The notes: generated from the letters alone by a model not told the origin. Shown: positions 8,229 to 16,781, numbered from the stretch's first letter. The stretch is 64,000 bases of DNA from Butyricimonas paravirosa (GCF_032878955.1 NZ_CP043839.1:1488001-1552000); one strand, 5' to 3'. Program-made: numbers and translations.

Positions 8229-9020
8229 CCTTTTCCACAAATAGCAAACAATAAATATCAACAAGAAACAAAGCACGATAGTTGCTCCCGAAGGTAATTT
8301 CAGCGCTGCCGAAGTAAATAAGCCGATAACCGAACCAGCACAACTGATAATCGTTGCCCACACGAGCTGTTTCGTGAAATTCTTATGAAACATCCCGGCA
8401 ATAGCCTGTGGCATGGTGAGGTACGAAATCACGAGAATGATTCCCGCTAGTTTCATACACAACACGATACACAAAGCGATCAATGCCGTAATTCCGATTT
8501 CCAGACCATTCAATGCGACGAAATGTGTCCGGCTGTATTCTTTATCAAAAGCGATATAGAATAGAGGACGATAAAATTTAGCAAAAAACACGATGATCAC
8601 CAAACACAACAAAAGCGAGAGAATAACCTGCTCCCCCGTCACCGTGAGGATATTACCAAACAAGTAAGATAACAAATTAGGAGCATACCCCGGTGTCAGA
8701 TAAATAAACAACACCCCGATGGCCATACCCGCAGACCAGAATATCCCAATCAAGGAATCTTCCTTAAATCGCTTGTTATCCGAAAGATATAGAATACAGA
8801 AAGCGGCGGCCAAAGCAAACACGGCCGCTCCGAAAAGAGGCGATAGCCCTAAGAAATAGGCTAATCCCAATCCCCCGAAAGAAGCATGTGTGATTCCCCC
8901 ACTGATAAAGACCATCCGTTTGGCCACGATATAAGTTCCTATCAATCCACAACTCACGCCAATCAGAATTGTACACAACAATGCATTCTGGAAAAAAGTA
9001 TATTCTAATAATTCAAACAC
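8220..9020 (-). CDS. znuB: Zn/Mn ABC transporter permease (ZnuB-like)
   Basis: This 266-residue polytopic membrane protein belongs to the ABC-3 family (ZnuB/MntB/TroC). It has roughly eight membrane spans, the early motif GLIGTYIVAKRMVFISGGITHASFGGLG and the cytoplasmic-loop segment SYLTMPQAIAGM. It forms the transmembrane channel for divalent metal import with the ATPase and binding protein encoded immediately upstream. A 73-bp gap containing three TTTTAGATT repeats separates it from znuC. It is the last gene of the mtnN-luxS-znu run. Zinc is likelier than manganese because the binding protein is His-rich. Confidence 0.9.
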   Translation of the reverse strand: MFELLEYTFFQNALLCTILIGVSCGLIGTYIVAKRMVFISGGITHASFGGLGLAYFLGLSPLFGAAVFALAAAFCILYLSDNKRFKEDSLIGIFWSAGMAIGVLFIYLTPGYAPNLLSYLFGNILTVTGEQVILSLLLCLVIIVFFAKFYRPLFYIAFDKEYSRTHFVALNGLEIGITALIALCIVLCMKLAGIILVISYLTMPQAIAGMFHKNFTKQLVWATIISCAGSVIGLFTSAALKLPSGATIVLCFLLIFIVCYLWKRKK

Positions 9021-9028
9021 CTTATTAA

Positions 9029-9059
9029 TTTTAGATTTAATGATTTTAGATTTTAGATT
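9029..9059. repeat. Direct repeats TTTTAGATT in the znuC-znuB gap
   Basis: TTTTAGATT occurs at 9029, 9044 and 9051 (the last two overlap). The repeats interrupt an otherwise tight operon. They may be a remnant of slippage; no function is suggested by the context. Confidence 0.6.
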
Positions 9060-9093
9060 GAAAAAACAATCAATCTAGTGCTTCCCTTCACTT

Positions 9094-9849
9094 TCAATTT
9101 TCAATTGTACGATCGTGTTTCAACAACACCCGATGAGGCACCGTACCGTGAGAGATCAATTCAATCGGACAATTATATAATTTCAATTGTTCCGGCGTGA
9201 TCAGATTTGATTCATGGTAATGCAAGCCGCCATTCACGCAGGCTATCGTCTTCACGTAAGAGCAGATTGTTCCCAAATCGTGAGAAACCATCACGATACT
9301 CATCGTTTTGTTCAATTCGCCCAACACGGAATAGAACTCATTCTCAAAATTCGCATCCACGTAAGTAGAAGGCTCATCCAGAATAAGAATCTTCGGGGAA
9401 GAAATAATAGCTCGACACAAGAATACCCGCTGCATCTGTCCCCCGGAAAGCTCTCCTATCGGGCGATTCCCGAATCCTCCCATTCCGTATGTTTTTAAAA
9501 GCTCATCCACCTTTTCCCGATCAGCCCTCGTGTAACCCTTAAAAATTCCCTTCTCCGACATCAAACCGGACAAAACGACCTCTTTCACGCTAATCGGAAA
9601 TCTTGCGTCAAAACGGCTGTTCTGAGGCAAATAACCAAACAAAGATTGTTTAGTAACATGATAAACAATTTCACCGGAGAAAGGTTTTAACAATCCCAAA
9701 ATCACCTTCAATAAAGTTGTTTTTCCACCCCCGTTCGGTCCGATGATCCCGATAAAATCATGTTCCCGAATGGTAAGATTTACATCCCGCAACACGACCG
9801 CCTGCTCGTATCCCGCTGTAATCCCTTTTAACTCCAGAAGTTCATTCAT
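9094..9849 (-). CDS. znuC: Zn/Mn ABC transporter ATP-binding protein (ZnuC-like)
   Basis: This 251-residue ABC ATPase energises metal uptake. It shows Walker A GPNGGGKTTLLK (about 36-47), the ABC signature LSGGQMQRVFLCRAI (about 134-148), Walker B ILILDEPSTYVD and the switch histidine in MVSHDLG. Its order between the binding protein and the permease, 4 bp after znuA, identifies the partner subunits. Length is normal. Confidence 0.93.
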   Translation of the reverse strand: MNELLELKGITAGYEQAVVLRDVNLTIREHDFIGIIGPNGGGKTTLLKVILGLLKPFSGEIVYHVTKQSLFGYLPQNSRFDARFPISVKEVVLSGLMSEKGIFKGYTRADREKVDELLKTYGMGGFGNRPIGELSGGQMQRVFLCRAIISSPKILILDEPSTYVDANFENEFYSVLGELNKTMSIVMVSHDLGTICSYVKTIACVNGGLHYHESNLITPEQLKLYNCPIELISHGTVPHRVLLKHDRTIEN

Positions 9850-9853
9850 TCTT

Positions 9854-10735
9854 CTATTTCATTTTCTGTTCAATGATACCCAATAAAGAATACATCTCGG
9901 CCTTCCAGTCCGGACTCAGCGGGTCTATGGTTATCACCTCTCCATCAATCTCCTTGGCGATAGCCTTGGCATTGGCCACATCAAATTGATTCTGAATGAA
10001 AACAATCTTTATTCCTTTAGCCCGGCAAGTATCGATCACCGCTTTCAAGTGCGAAGGATTCGGTTCCTTTCCCTCATCTTCAATAGAGATTTGTTCCATC
10101 CCGTAATCCTTGGCAAAATAAGTCAGTGCCGGATGATAAATTAGAAAAGTTTTATTCTCTTTCTTCGGAATAATTCGACGGGCTGCCTGATCAATGCTAT
10201 CAATCTCCACCCGGAACTGACGATAGTTTTTTTCAAACGCCTCCCTCTGATCGGGGAATTTTGCCGCCAACACATCCAATATCGTGCGAGCCATCATCTC
10301 CGCATACCGGGGAGACATCCACACGTGAGGATCAAAATTCCCGCCATGCGAACCGTGATCGTGCTGATGTCCATGTCCGTGGTCATGATTACAAGCTCCT
10401 TGCTCCAAATCCATCCCGACAGATTGCTTCACGAGTAACATATTTTTCTGAGTTTCCAGAAAAGGATACAAATTACTCAACTCGAAAGGCAAATATCCCA
10501 CGGCAAAATAAACAGAGCTATTGTGTAAAGCCTTCAACTGCTCCGTACTCAGATCACTCACCGCAGGATTCGCTCCCGGTGGAATCATCACGTTCACCTT
10601 CACGTAATCACCCGCAATTCTCCCCACGAAATAACGCTGTGGTAAAATACTCACGCTAATCGTTCTCTCCTTGTCTTTATTCTCCCCACAAGCCGTTAAT
10701 AAGGCTATCAAAACAACTATAATTCCTATTTTCAT
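9854..10735 (-). CDS. znuA: Metal-binding lipoprotein of the ZnuA family
   Basis: This 293-residue cluster A-I binding protein captures divalent metal outside the inner membrane. It has a lipoprotein signal (LIALLTACGENK, cysteine about residue 16), a His/Asp-rich loop (about 115-133, NHDHGHGHQHDHGSHGG), then DPHVWMSPRYAEMMA and YHPALTYFAKDYG, which contain the usual metal-site histidines. The His-rich loop favours zinc. Its start codon overlaps the luxS stop by one base (TAATG), which implies translational coupling. Confidence 0.92.
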   Translation of the reverse strand: MKIGIIVVLIALLTACGENKDKERTISVSILPQRYFVGRIAGDYVKVNVMIPPGANPAVSDLSTEQLKALHNSSVYFAVGYLPFELSNLYPFLETQKNMLLVKQSVGMDLEQGACNHDHGHGHQHDHGSHGGNFDPHVWMSPRYAEMMARTILDVLAAKFPDQREAFEKNYRQFRVEIDSIDQAARRIIPKKENKTFLIYHPALTYFAKDYGMEQISIEDEGKEPNPSHLKAVIDTCRAKGIKIVFIQNQFDVANAKAIAKEIDGEVITIDPLSPDWKAEMYSLLGIIEQKMK

Positions 10736-11214
10736 TATATTGGATATATCAAATTCTTCTCTTCGATCACGTCTAACACTTCGGAAAGATATTTTGCAGC
10801 CTCGTATTTTGCCATGGGTAAATTGTGCAACAAATAATTACCGCAATCTTTAGCGGCAACACCGGGGACTTCTCCCTCGAAATCCCGGATAAAACGGAAG
10901 GTCTCCCGCATTAACTCCACGATGTCACGGGACTCCAAGTCGCCTTTCATCAAAAAGTAATTTCCCGTACAGCACCCCATTGGTCCCCAAAACACGATCT
11001 TGTCACCCCACTCCTTATGATTGCGCAAATAGGTCGCCGCCAGATGCTCTATCGTATGTAACTCTCCCTGTCCCAACACGGGTTCCCGGTTCGGTTCCTT
11101 CATGCGTATATCAAACGTCGTGACCACCTGATCACCTAAATAGTCTTTACGGGAAACATAAATTCCCCTCAACAAGCGCAGGTGATCAATCGTAAAACTC
11201 GGTATTTTTTCCAT
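10735..11214 (-). CDS. luxS: S-ribosylhomocysteine lyase LuxS
   Basis: LuxS (159 aa) cleaves S-ribosylhomocysteine to homocysteine and DPD, the precursor of autoinducer-2. The metal site HTIEH (residues 53-57) and the third ligand in AAKDCGNYLL are present. The catalytic cysteine lies in GPMGCCTGNY (81-82), where many LuxS proteins have MGCRTG. It follows mtnN, the preceding enzyme of the same pathway, by 10 bp, and overlaps znuA by one base. A metal-dependent enzyme in one operon with a metal importer is a sensible pairing. Confidence 0.96.
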   Translation of the reverse strand: MEKIPSFTIDHLRLLRGIYVSRKDYLGDQVVTTFDIRMKEPNREPVLGQGELHTIEHLAATYLRNHKEWGDKIVFWGPMGCCTGNYFLMKGDLESRDIVELMRETFRFIRDFEGEVPGVAAKDCGNYLLHNLPMAKYEAAKYLSEVLDVIEEKNLIYPI

Positions 11215-11224
11215 GCTTTAAATT

Positions 11225-11920
11225 TTATTCTTCTGATAAGGCTTTGATTAACACTTTAATCATTTCAAAAGAACGTTTAGGAGCCTCTTCCCAAAAATTC
11301 AAATATTGTTTGTAATGATCTTTTACCCCGGGAGTATCACTGATAATACGATAGCTCAAGAATGGAACCCCACACATATAGCAAACCTGTGCAATGGCAC
11401 ATGATTCCATGTCGACCGCCATTCCTTCCGGAAAACGTTTTTTAATCTCCGTCAACTCCTCTTTATCGGTAATAAACTTATCCCCGCTACATATCAAACC
11501 TCCGTAAACATTACCATCATGAGCAACAGATAATGCCAATTTACACAGCTCCTTATCCGAAACGAAACGAGCCGGCAAACCTTGCACCTGGCCATATTCA
11601 TTTCCTTCTCCACACCACACGTCATGATAAACCATATTCTCGCCCACGACAATATCCATCACTTCTGTCAAGGGATCTATCCCCCCCGCAACCCCGGTAT
11701 TGACAATAATATCCGGTGTGTAACGCTGTATCATCTCCATCGTACCGACAGCAGCACATACCTTTCCAATACCGCTTTTAACCAAGATAACTTCCACGTT
11801 CCCGATGCGTCCTTCCGTAAAAAGAAGTCCGCGAACAGGTTCTTCTTTTGTCTGTTCCAATAATGATTTCACCAGTCCGTATTCGGACGTCATGGCCACA
11901 ATTATTCCGATCCTTCTCAT
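11225..11920 (-). CDS. mtnN: 5'-methylthioadenosine/S-adenosylhomocysteine nucleosidase
   Basis: This 231-residue nucleosidase of the PNP/UDP family (MTAN, Pfs) removes adenine from MTA and SAH. The segments VNTGVAGGIDP (about 76-86), GDKFITDKEE and VDMESCAIAQV (about 168-179) match the substrate site, and the C-terminal SYRIISDTPG is typical. SAH cleavage gives the substrate of LuxS, encoded 10 bp downstream. The upstream MBL gene ends 6 bp before its start, so the three form one transcript. Confidence 0.95.
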   Translation of the reverse strand: MRRIGIIVAMTSEYGLVKSLLEQTKEEPVRGLLFTEGRIGNVEVILVKSGIGKVCAAVGTMEMIQRYTPDIIVNTGVAGGIDPLTEVMDIVVGENMVYHDVWCGEGNEYGQVQGLPARFVSDKELCKLALSVAHDGNVYGGLICSGDKFITDKEELTEIKKRFPEGMAVDMESCAIAQVCYMCGVPFLSYRIISDTPGVKDHYKQYLNFWEEAPKRSFEMIKVLIKALSEE

Positions 11921-11926
11921 ATAACT

Positions 11927-12565
11927 CTATTGAAAAAATGGATTCATTCTTTTTTCTTCTCCGATCGTCGTGAATCCTCCATGCCCGGGAATGACACGAA
12001 CATCATCGGGTAATACAAACAATTTTTCCCGGATACCATTCAACAACTGATTCATATCCCCACCCGGCAAATCAGCCCGGCCAATACTTCCCTGGAACAA
12101 AACATCCCCCGCAACCAGTAATTTATCCTTTTCACTATAAAAGCAAAGCCCTCCCGGAGAGTGTCCCGGGACATGGATCACCTTCAATTCCGAATGTCCG
12201 AACTTCACGATATCCCCATCTTTCAGGTATTCCCCCAAAGCCGGTGGCGGGGTAATTCCTTTCACACCTAACATAGCCGCATACCTTTCGGCATCCTCTA
12301 CCCAAAACGAATCCGCCTCATGCGCCCGGGCTGATAGCCCAAACTCATCCAGCATGAAATTATTCCCGAAAATATGATCGATATGCAAATGTGTATTTAA
12401 CAATGCTACCGGCGTCAACTGATTCTCCACTAAGAAACTCTTCAAACGTTGTCCTTCTTCCTTCGAAAAACAACCGCAATCAATCACTACGGCCTCCCCT
12501 GTCTCGTCATACAACACGATCGTGTTCTCTTGCCATGGATTATTTGTAAATACTTTAATTTTCAT
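11927..12565 (-). CDS. MBL-fold hydrolase, glyoxalase II-like
   Basis: This 212-residue metallo-beta-lactamase-fold hydrolase resembles the GloB-like YcbL group. It has the zinc motif NTHLHIDHIFGN (THxHxDH, about residues 57-68), the VPGHSPGGLCFY segment and the terminal histidine in VIPGHGGFTTIGEE. It probably hydrolyses a thioester such as a lactoylthiol, but the substrate is not proven. It is the first gene of the leftward mtnN-luxS-znuACB run. A TATATTTG sequence at 12594-12587 on the minus strand is a plausible -7 box for the operon. Confidence 0.88.
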   Translation of the reverse strand: MKIKVFTNNPWQENTIVLYDETGEAVVIDCGCFSKEEGQRLKSFLVENQLTPVALLNTHLHIDHIFGNNFMLDEFGLSARAHEADSFWVEDAERYAAMLGVKGITPPPALGEYLKDGDIVKFGHSELKVIHVPGHSPGGLCFYSEKDKLLVAGDVLFQGSIGRADLPGGDMNQLLNGIREKLFVLPDDVRVIPGHGGFTTIGEEKRMNPFFQ

Positions 12566-12978
12566 CTGTCGTACATTTTAACCCGACAAATATACGAAGA
12601 ATTCGTGAGATTCAGGCAGATTTTGGCGGAATAAAGTAAGTGGTTGGAGACTAAAGGAATTGGGTGTTGAATGACTGTATTCTTCCTTTTTCCAAAAAAG
12701 CGGGATATTGAGGAGTTGTGAGGTAATTTTGCTACCTATCCGTTGCCTTTTTTAGTGTCGAACGACATCGAAAATGAAACGTGAAACTACTCTGATTTCG
12801 CCTCTGCCATCTCAAAGAACCCTTGTTTGAGAGAATAAAGATACGCAGAATTTTCCGTATATCGGTAAAATATGCCTATTGTTTTCTGTTTCAAGGGGCT
12901 GTTTCTATGTTCTGCCATATTTTTCATGCTGACAGGTAACTCTATACCGGTTAATTTTGCAATTAAAAGTATAGAGCT
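12566..12978. other. Junction region between chromosome and ICE
   Basis: No gene is supported in these 413 bp. It holds the minus-strand promoter of the MBL operon (TATATTTG, 12587-12594), the attachment-core candidate at 12723-12732 and a plus-strand -7-like TAATTTTG (12952-12959), 19 bp before the integrase start. Base composition and codon use of the genes differ on the two sides. Confidence 0.6.
12723..12732 (+). other. Candidate attL core of the ICE (GTANNTTTGC)
   Basis: GTAATTTTGC matches the GTANNTTTGC core described for CTnDOT-type integration sites. It lies 246 bp before the first integrase, where the end of such an element is expected, and just outside the chromosomal operon. The same pattern resembles a Bacteroides -7 box, so chance is not excluded. 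The matching right end is outside the window. Confidence 0.45.
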
Positions 12979-14202
12979 ATGAATCAAGAAGATGTAAGGG
13001 TTTCGTTCTACCTGAAAAAGAGCGAAGCGGACGAGCAGGGAGAGTGCCCGATTATGGGCAGGTTGAATGTAGGCAAGTATTCCGAGGCGGCCTTCAGCAT
13101 GAAGATGACGGCTCCGGAATCGGCATGGCTTTCCGGTCGTGCCACGGGGAAGAGCGCAAGGTCAAGGGAAATCAACCGGCAGTTGGACGAGATACGCGCT
13201 TCGGCACTCTCCATCTATCAGGACTTGTTTGCCCTTCGGGAGAAAGTATCAGCCGAGGAGGTGAAATGTATCCTTTTGGGCATGGCTTACGGGCAGGAAA
13301 CTTTGGTGGCGTTCTTCCTCAGTTTCATAAAGAAATTCGAGAAAAAAGTCGGAATCAATCGTGAGGAAAGCACGGCCACATCCTACAAGTATGCTTGTGG
13401 CCAACTCATGCAGTTTCTCAACAAGGAATACAACCTTTCGGACATTCCCTTCACGGCATTGGACAGGTCTTTCATAGACAAATATGATCTATACCTGCGG
13501 ACGGACTGCCAACTGAGTGCGGGAACTATTCTGCTGCTGACCACACAGCTGATGACGGTTATCCGGAAAGCGAAGTCGGCAGGTATCCTGACGTCCAATC
13601 CGTTTGCAGGCTATGAGGCGGAACGACCGGCAAGGGAAATAAAGTATCTCACGGAGCATGAACTGGAACGCATCATGTCGACACCGCTCCATAACAGGAA
13701 ACTCTACCATATCCGTGATCTGTTTCTCTTTTCCTGCTTTACCGGCATTCCATACGGGGATATGTGCCGCTTGTCGGATGAAGACCTCGTGGCTGTCGAG
13801 GACGGCACATTGTGGATTAAGACCTCCCGCAAGAAAACAAAAATCAGCTATGAGGTCCCCTTACTGGATATTCCGCTCTATATCCTTGAAAAGTACAGGG
13901 ATGCCGCACCGGAAGGAAAACTGCTGCCGATGTACAGCAACAGCGAATTGAATAACGCGCTGAAAACCATCGCAGACCTGTGCGGTATCAAGCAACGACT
14001 CGTATTCCATCAGGCCCGCCATACCAGCGCGACGACCGTACTTCTGTCGAACGGAGTCCCGCTTGAAACCGTGAGCAAGATATTGGGGCATGAACGGATA
14101 AGCACCACCCAGATTTATGCCCATGTGACCGATGATAAAGTAGAGAACGACACCCGTATGCTCGATGCCAAGATTGCCGAGCGGTTCTCGGTTGCCATTT
14201 AA
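12979..14202 (+). CDS. Tyrosine recombinase/integrase 1 (Bacteroides ICE type)
   Basis: This 407-residue site-specific recombinase is presumed to integrate and excise the element. An N-terminal arm-binding region (1-100) and a SAM-like core-binding domain (about 105-205) precede the catalytic domain. Visible active-site residues are the lysine in TSRKKTK (about 285), HQARH (H344, R347), GHERIS (H371) and the nucleophile Y380 in TTQIYAHV. The place of the first arginine is FTGIPYGDM (254-262), with no arginine. IntDOT of CTnDOT also lacks a canonical first arginine. It is followed 30 bp downstream by a second recombinase on the same strand. Confidence 0.93.
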   Translation: MNQEDVRVSFYLKKSEADEQGECPIMGRLNVGKYSEAAFSMKMTAPESAWLSGRATGKSARSREINRQLDEIRASALSIYQDLFALREKVSAEEVKCILLGMAYGQETLVAFFLSFIKKFEKKVGINREESTATSYKYACGQLMQFLNKEYNLSDIPFTALDRSFIDKYDLYLRTDCQLSAGTILLLTTQLMTVIRKAKSAGILTSNPFAGYEAERPAREIKYLTEHELERIMSTPLHNRKLYHIRDLFLFSCFTGIPYGDMCRLSDEDLVAVEDGTLWIKTSRKKTKISYEVPLLDIPLYILEKYRDAAPEGKLLPMYSNSELNNALKTIADLCGIKQRLVFHQARHTSATTVLLSNGVPLETVSKILGHERISTTQIYAHVTDDKVENDTRMLDAKIAERFSVAI

Positions 14203-14232
14203 CCTGTATGTCTAATATTAAACTTATCAGCC

Positions 14233-15534
14233 ATGAACGTAAATAACAACATTCGGAATAAAGAGATAAAGCACCGCAGCACGTTTGCCATCCTGTTCTA
14301 TATCAACCGCACAAAGGTACGCAAAGATGGAACATGCCAGCTGTTGTGCAAGGTAAGTGTCGATGCCAAATGGGAACAAATAGGCATCAAGGTAGCCGTA
14401 AATCCCGCCCTGTGGAATCCGGAAACAGGACGTGCCGACGGCAGAAGCGAAAATGCCATTACCGTGAACCGCGCCATAGTCGACCTGGACAAACAGATCC
14501 GTGGACATTACAAGCGTATCAAAAACAGTCTGGGTTTCGTTACAGCGGAATTGATCAAGAATGCCATGCTGGGTATCGGTGAGAAAAAACTGACCTTACT
14601 GGCACTGTTTACGGAACATAACGAGGAGTTCAAGAAAAGAATCGGCGTGGACCGGGAGGAAGGGAGTTACGAAAGCTATACCCGTTCCTACAGACACTTG
14701 CATGAGTTTATACGGGATAAAAAGAAAACGGAAGATGTCACCCTGAAAAGTCTCGACCAGGATTTTTATGATGATTTCGAGTTGTACCTGCGAAGCAATT
14801 GCGGTATGCAGCAGAAAACCGTGCATGAACACTTGTACCGCTTGAAAAAGATGACCAAACGAGCGGTGAGCCAGGGAACATTACGCCGCGACCCTTACGA
14901 TGAACTGCATCCGGCACTTCCGAAGCGCAAAAGCCGCCATCTGAAATACGAGGACCTGACGAAACTGATGGCGACACAACTCGATAAACCCAACCTGCAA
15001 CGTGTCCGTGACTGGTTCATTTTTTCGACGTTCACGGGTCTGGCTTATGCCGACCTGAAACGCTTGTCGGAAAAGGATATCATACAGAAGGAGGACGGAA
15101 GTCAGTGGATTCGTATCCGGCGAAAAAAAACGGATGTCGCCTCTTATATCCGATTGTTGGATATTCCCTTGCGGATTATAGAGAAGTACAAGCCGGAACG
15201 TCGGAGCGACAAGATTTTCAACGTGTATTGTCGCGGATATTTGATTAAACTCACGAAAGAGGTCGGAAAACAATACGGATTCTACATGACTTTCCACAAG
15301 GCGAGGCATAATTTCGGAACGCATATCACGCTCTCGTTGGGTATTCCGATAGAAACCGTGAGCCGCATGATGGGACATACCAGCATCACGACTACCCAGA
15401 TATATGCTGAGGTGAAAAGCCGGAAAGTGGACGAGGACACGAAAGCATTACGTGAAATGTCGGCAAAACGGCCGGTAAACCTCTACGAAGAAGAAGTTAT
15501 CGCCAAGCCCAAGCGGAAAAGAAAGACTGTGTAA
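14233..15534 (+). CDS. Tyrosine recombinase/integrase 2 (Bacteroides ICE type)
   Basis: This is a second, divergent recombinase of 433 residues. The catalytic residues seen are lysine 298/299 in RRKKTD, HKARH (H355, R358), GHTSIT (H382) and Y391 in TTQIYAEV. Again the first-arginine position (FTGLAYADL, 267-275) has no arginine. A basic C-terminal tail (KPKRKRKTV) extends past the domain. Tandem integrases may act together as a heteromeric recombinase, or one may have another task such as inverting DNA; the sequence does not decide. It ends at a strong hairpin shared with the opposing HTH genes. Confidence 0.92.
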   Translation: MNVNNNIRNKEIKHRSTFAILFYINRTKVRKDGTCQLLCKVSVDAKWEQIGIKVAVNPALWNPETGRADGRSENAITVNRAIVDLDKQIRGHYKRIKNSLGFVTAELIKNAMLGIGEKKLTLLALFTEHNEEFKKRIGVDREEGSYESYTRSYRHLHEFIRDKKKTEDVTLKSLDQDFYDDFELYLRSNCGMQQKTVHEHLYRLKKMTKRAVSQGTLRRDPYDELHPALPKRKSRHLKYEDLTKLMATQLDKPNLQRVRDWFIFSTFTGLAYADLKRLSEKDIIQKEDGSQWIRIRRKKTDVASYIRLLDIPLRIIEKYKPERRSDKIFNVYCRGYLIKLTKEVGKQYGFYMTFHKARHNFGTHITLSLGIPIETVSRMMGHTSITTTQIYAEVKSRKVDEDTKALREMSAKRPVNLYEEEVIAKPKRKRKTV

Positions 15535-15544
15535 ACAAGCGGCA

Positions 15545-15588
15545 ATAAAAATGAGAGGAACAATCCGTATTATCGGGCTGTTCCTCTC
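15545..15588 (-). terminator. Intrinsic terminator of the leftward HTH operon
   Basis: GAGAGGAACA (15553-15562) pairs with TGTTCCTCTC (15579-15588). On the minus strand the stem is followed by ATTTTTATT, as expected for termination of the HTH genes. The stem also lies after the convergent integrase gene. Confidence 0.8.
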
Positions 15589-15618
15589 GTACTGTTCCGT
15601 TGGAACCGCTTGCTCAGA

Positions 15619-15933
15619 TCATAACCATTTCTGTTGTTCGTCAAGGCACTTTCTATGCGCCTCTTCCAGCAGTTGCTGAATTTCCGATTCCTTGTACAGC
15701 ACCTTGCCTTGTATCAGGTAGTAAGGCAGGATGCGCAATGACCGGTATTCCTGCAAGGTGCGGCGGCTGATACGCAGGAGTTTTGCCAGTTCCACATCAT
15801 TCATGAAACGTTCGCCGTTGAACGAGCGTTGACAGTTCGGTTCCATTTTCTTCAGTGCCCTGCCGGTATTCTCCAGACGGCGGAGAAGGTCGGCTACACG
15901 CGGGTCTTGCTTGTCAATGAAATAATGGTTCAT
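15619..15933 (-). CDS. Helix-turn-helix (MerR/excisionase-like) protein, third of three
   Basis: This 104-residue DNA-binding protein has a winged HTH_17 domain (about 43-92: MNDVELAKLLRISRRTLQEYRSLRILPYYLIQGKVLY) behind a helical N-terminus. CTnDOT encodes similar small proteins, Xis2c and Xis2d, that assist excision and activate transfer genes, and the position next to the integrases supports such a role. Its start overlaps the stop of the preceding paralogue (ATGA). I cannot say which CTnDOT protein it corresponds to. Confidence 0.85.
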   Translation of the reverse strand: MNHYFIDKQDPRVADLLRRLENTGRALKKMEPNCQRSFNGERFMNDVELAKLLRISRRTLQEYRSLRILPYYLIQGKVLYKESEIQQLLEEAHRKCLDEQQKWL

Positions 15934-16223
15934 AGTTTCTTTGAATTAGCATGATAATACGACTGTAATACTTTCTCCACGTCTTCAGGCTTGTAGAACA
16001 GCTTGTTCTTGATCCTGCCGAAAGGCAGTAATCCTTTGGCCCGGTACTCCTGTAGGGTACGCTTCGATATGCCAAGAATGTCGCATACCTCCTGGTTGTC
16101 CAGCCATTTTTTCAAGCCGAGGTCTTCCTGCCGTTTACATAGTATGTCGGCCTTTTCCTCGATGGTTTTCACACGCGTCATGAGCGCGTCGAAAGTCCGG
16201 ATGTCCATACTGATAATTTCCAT
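15930..16223 (-). CDS. Helix-turn-helix (MerR/excisionase-like) protein, second of three
   Basis: This 97-residue paralogue of its two neighbours has a predicted coiled-coil N-terminus (RVKTIEEKADILCKRQEDL) followed by HTH_17 (LDNQEVCDILGISKRTLQEY, about 41-60) and the wing segment KLFYKPEDVEKVL. It is translationally coupled to the downstream gene by a 4-bp overlap. A role as recombination directionality or transcription factor for the element is inferred from family and location. An alternative start is Met-6. Confidence 0.85.
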   Translation of the reverse strand: MEIISMDIRTFDALMTRVKTIEEKADILCKRQEDLGLKKWLDNQEVCDILGISKRTLQEYRAKGLLPFGRIKNKLFYKPEDVEKVLQSYYHANSKKL

Positions 16224-16245
16224 TGCAATTCTTCATTTTAATTTG

Positions 16246-16566
16246 TTAAACATTGATTCTGTTTCGCTCCATTTCCGCGAGGGAGAGCCTGCCTTTCCGG
16301 TTCAGAAATTCCTTGACCTCGGATGATTTGTAATAGGTACGCCCGTCTATCATGTAGTAAGTCACGAGTTTTTTCTGGCGGTACCGTGCAAGGGTACGTT
16401 TCGTGATACCGAGCAACTCGCACATGTCCTGGTTATCCAGCAGCTTGTCGCCGTCAAGGGCAGAGGTCTGCCGGTTCATGCGGCTCAGCTTGTCTTCAAT
16501 CTTGTCGAACCGTTCCATGATTTGGTGAAGCATCATCTGGAACGTCTCACGGTCTATCTGTATCAT
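16246..16566 (-). CDS. Helix-turn-helix (MerR/excisionase-like) protein, first of three
   Basis: First gene of a three-gene leftward operon of HTH_17 proteins, 106 residues. A heptad-like N-terminus (MMLHQIMERFDKIEDKLSRM) may allow dimerisation; the HTH reads LLDNQDMCELLGITKRTLAR (about 42-61) with the wing GRTYYKSSEVKEFLN. Together with the next two genes it is the best candidate set for Xis-type accessory factors of the two integrases. The gap to the next gene is 22 bp. Confidence 0.85.
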   Translation of the reverse strand: MIQIDRETFQMMLHQIMERFDKIEDKLSRMNRQTSALDGDKLLDNQDMCELLGITKRTLARYRQKKLVTYYMIDGRTYYKSSEVKEFLNRKGRLSLAEMERNRINV

Positions 16567-16781
16567 AATATGATCTGTCTTTTGAGTGTAAATAATGACT
16601 GATTACACCTTGTCGCGCAACAGGTTATACTATGATATAGGGCTAATGGCATACCAATGACCCTGCATTTCACGGAATAACACAGGCATTCCGCTGAAAT
16701 ACAGCGAAATAAAAATTATCAGAGGAAAGTTGAAATGAAAAAACGGTCTTGCAAAATGCAAGGATTCCCGCAATGTGCAAG

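Noticed and set aside
12787..12987. 66-codon open frame on the minus strand before integrase 1
   Set aside because: It overlaps the integrase start and its promoter region, has no family resemblance, and lies in the expected attachment region.
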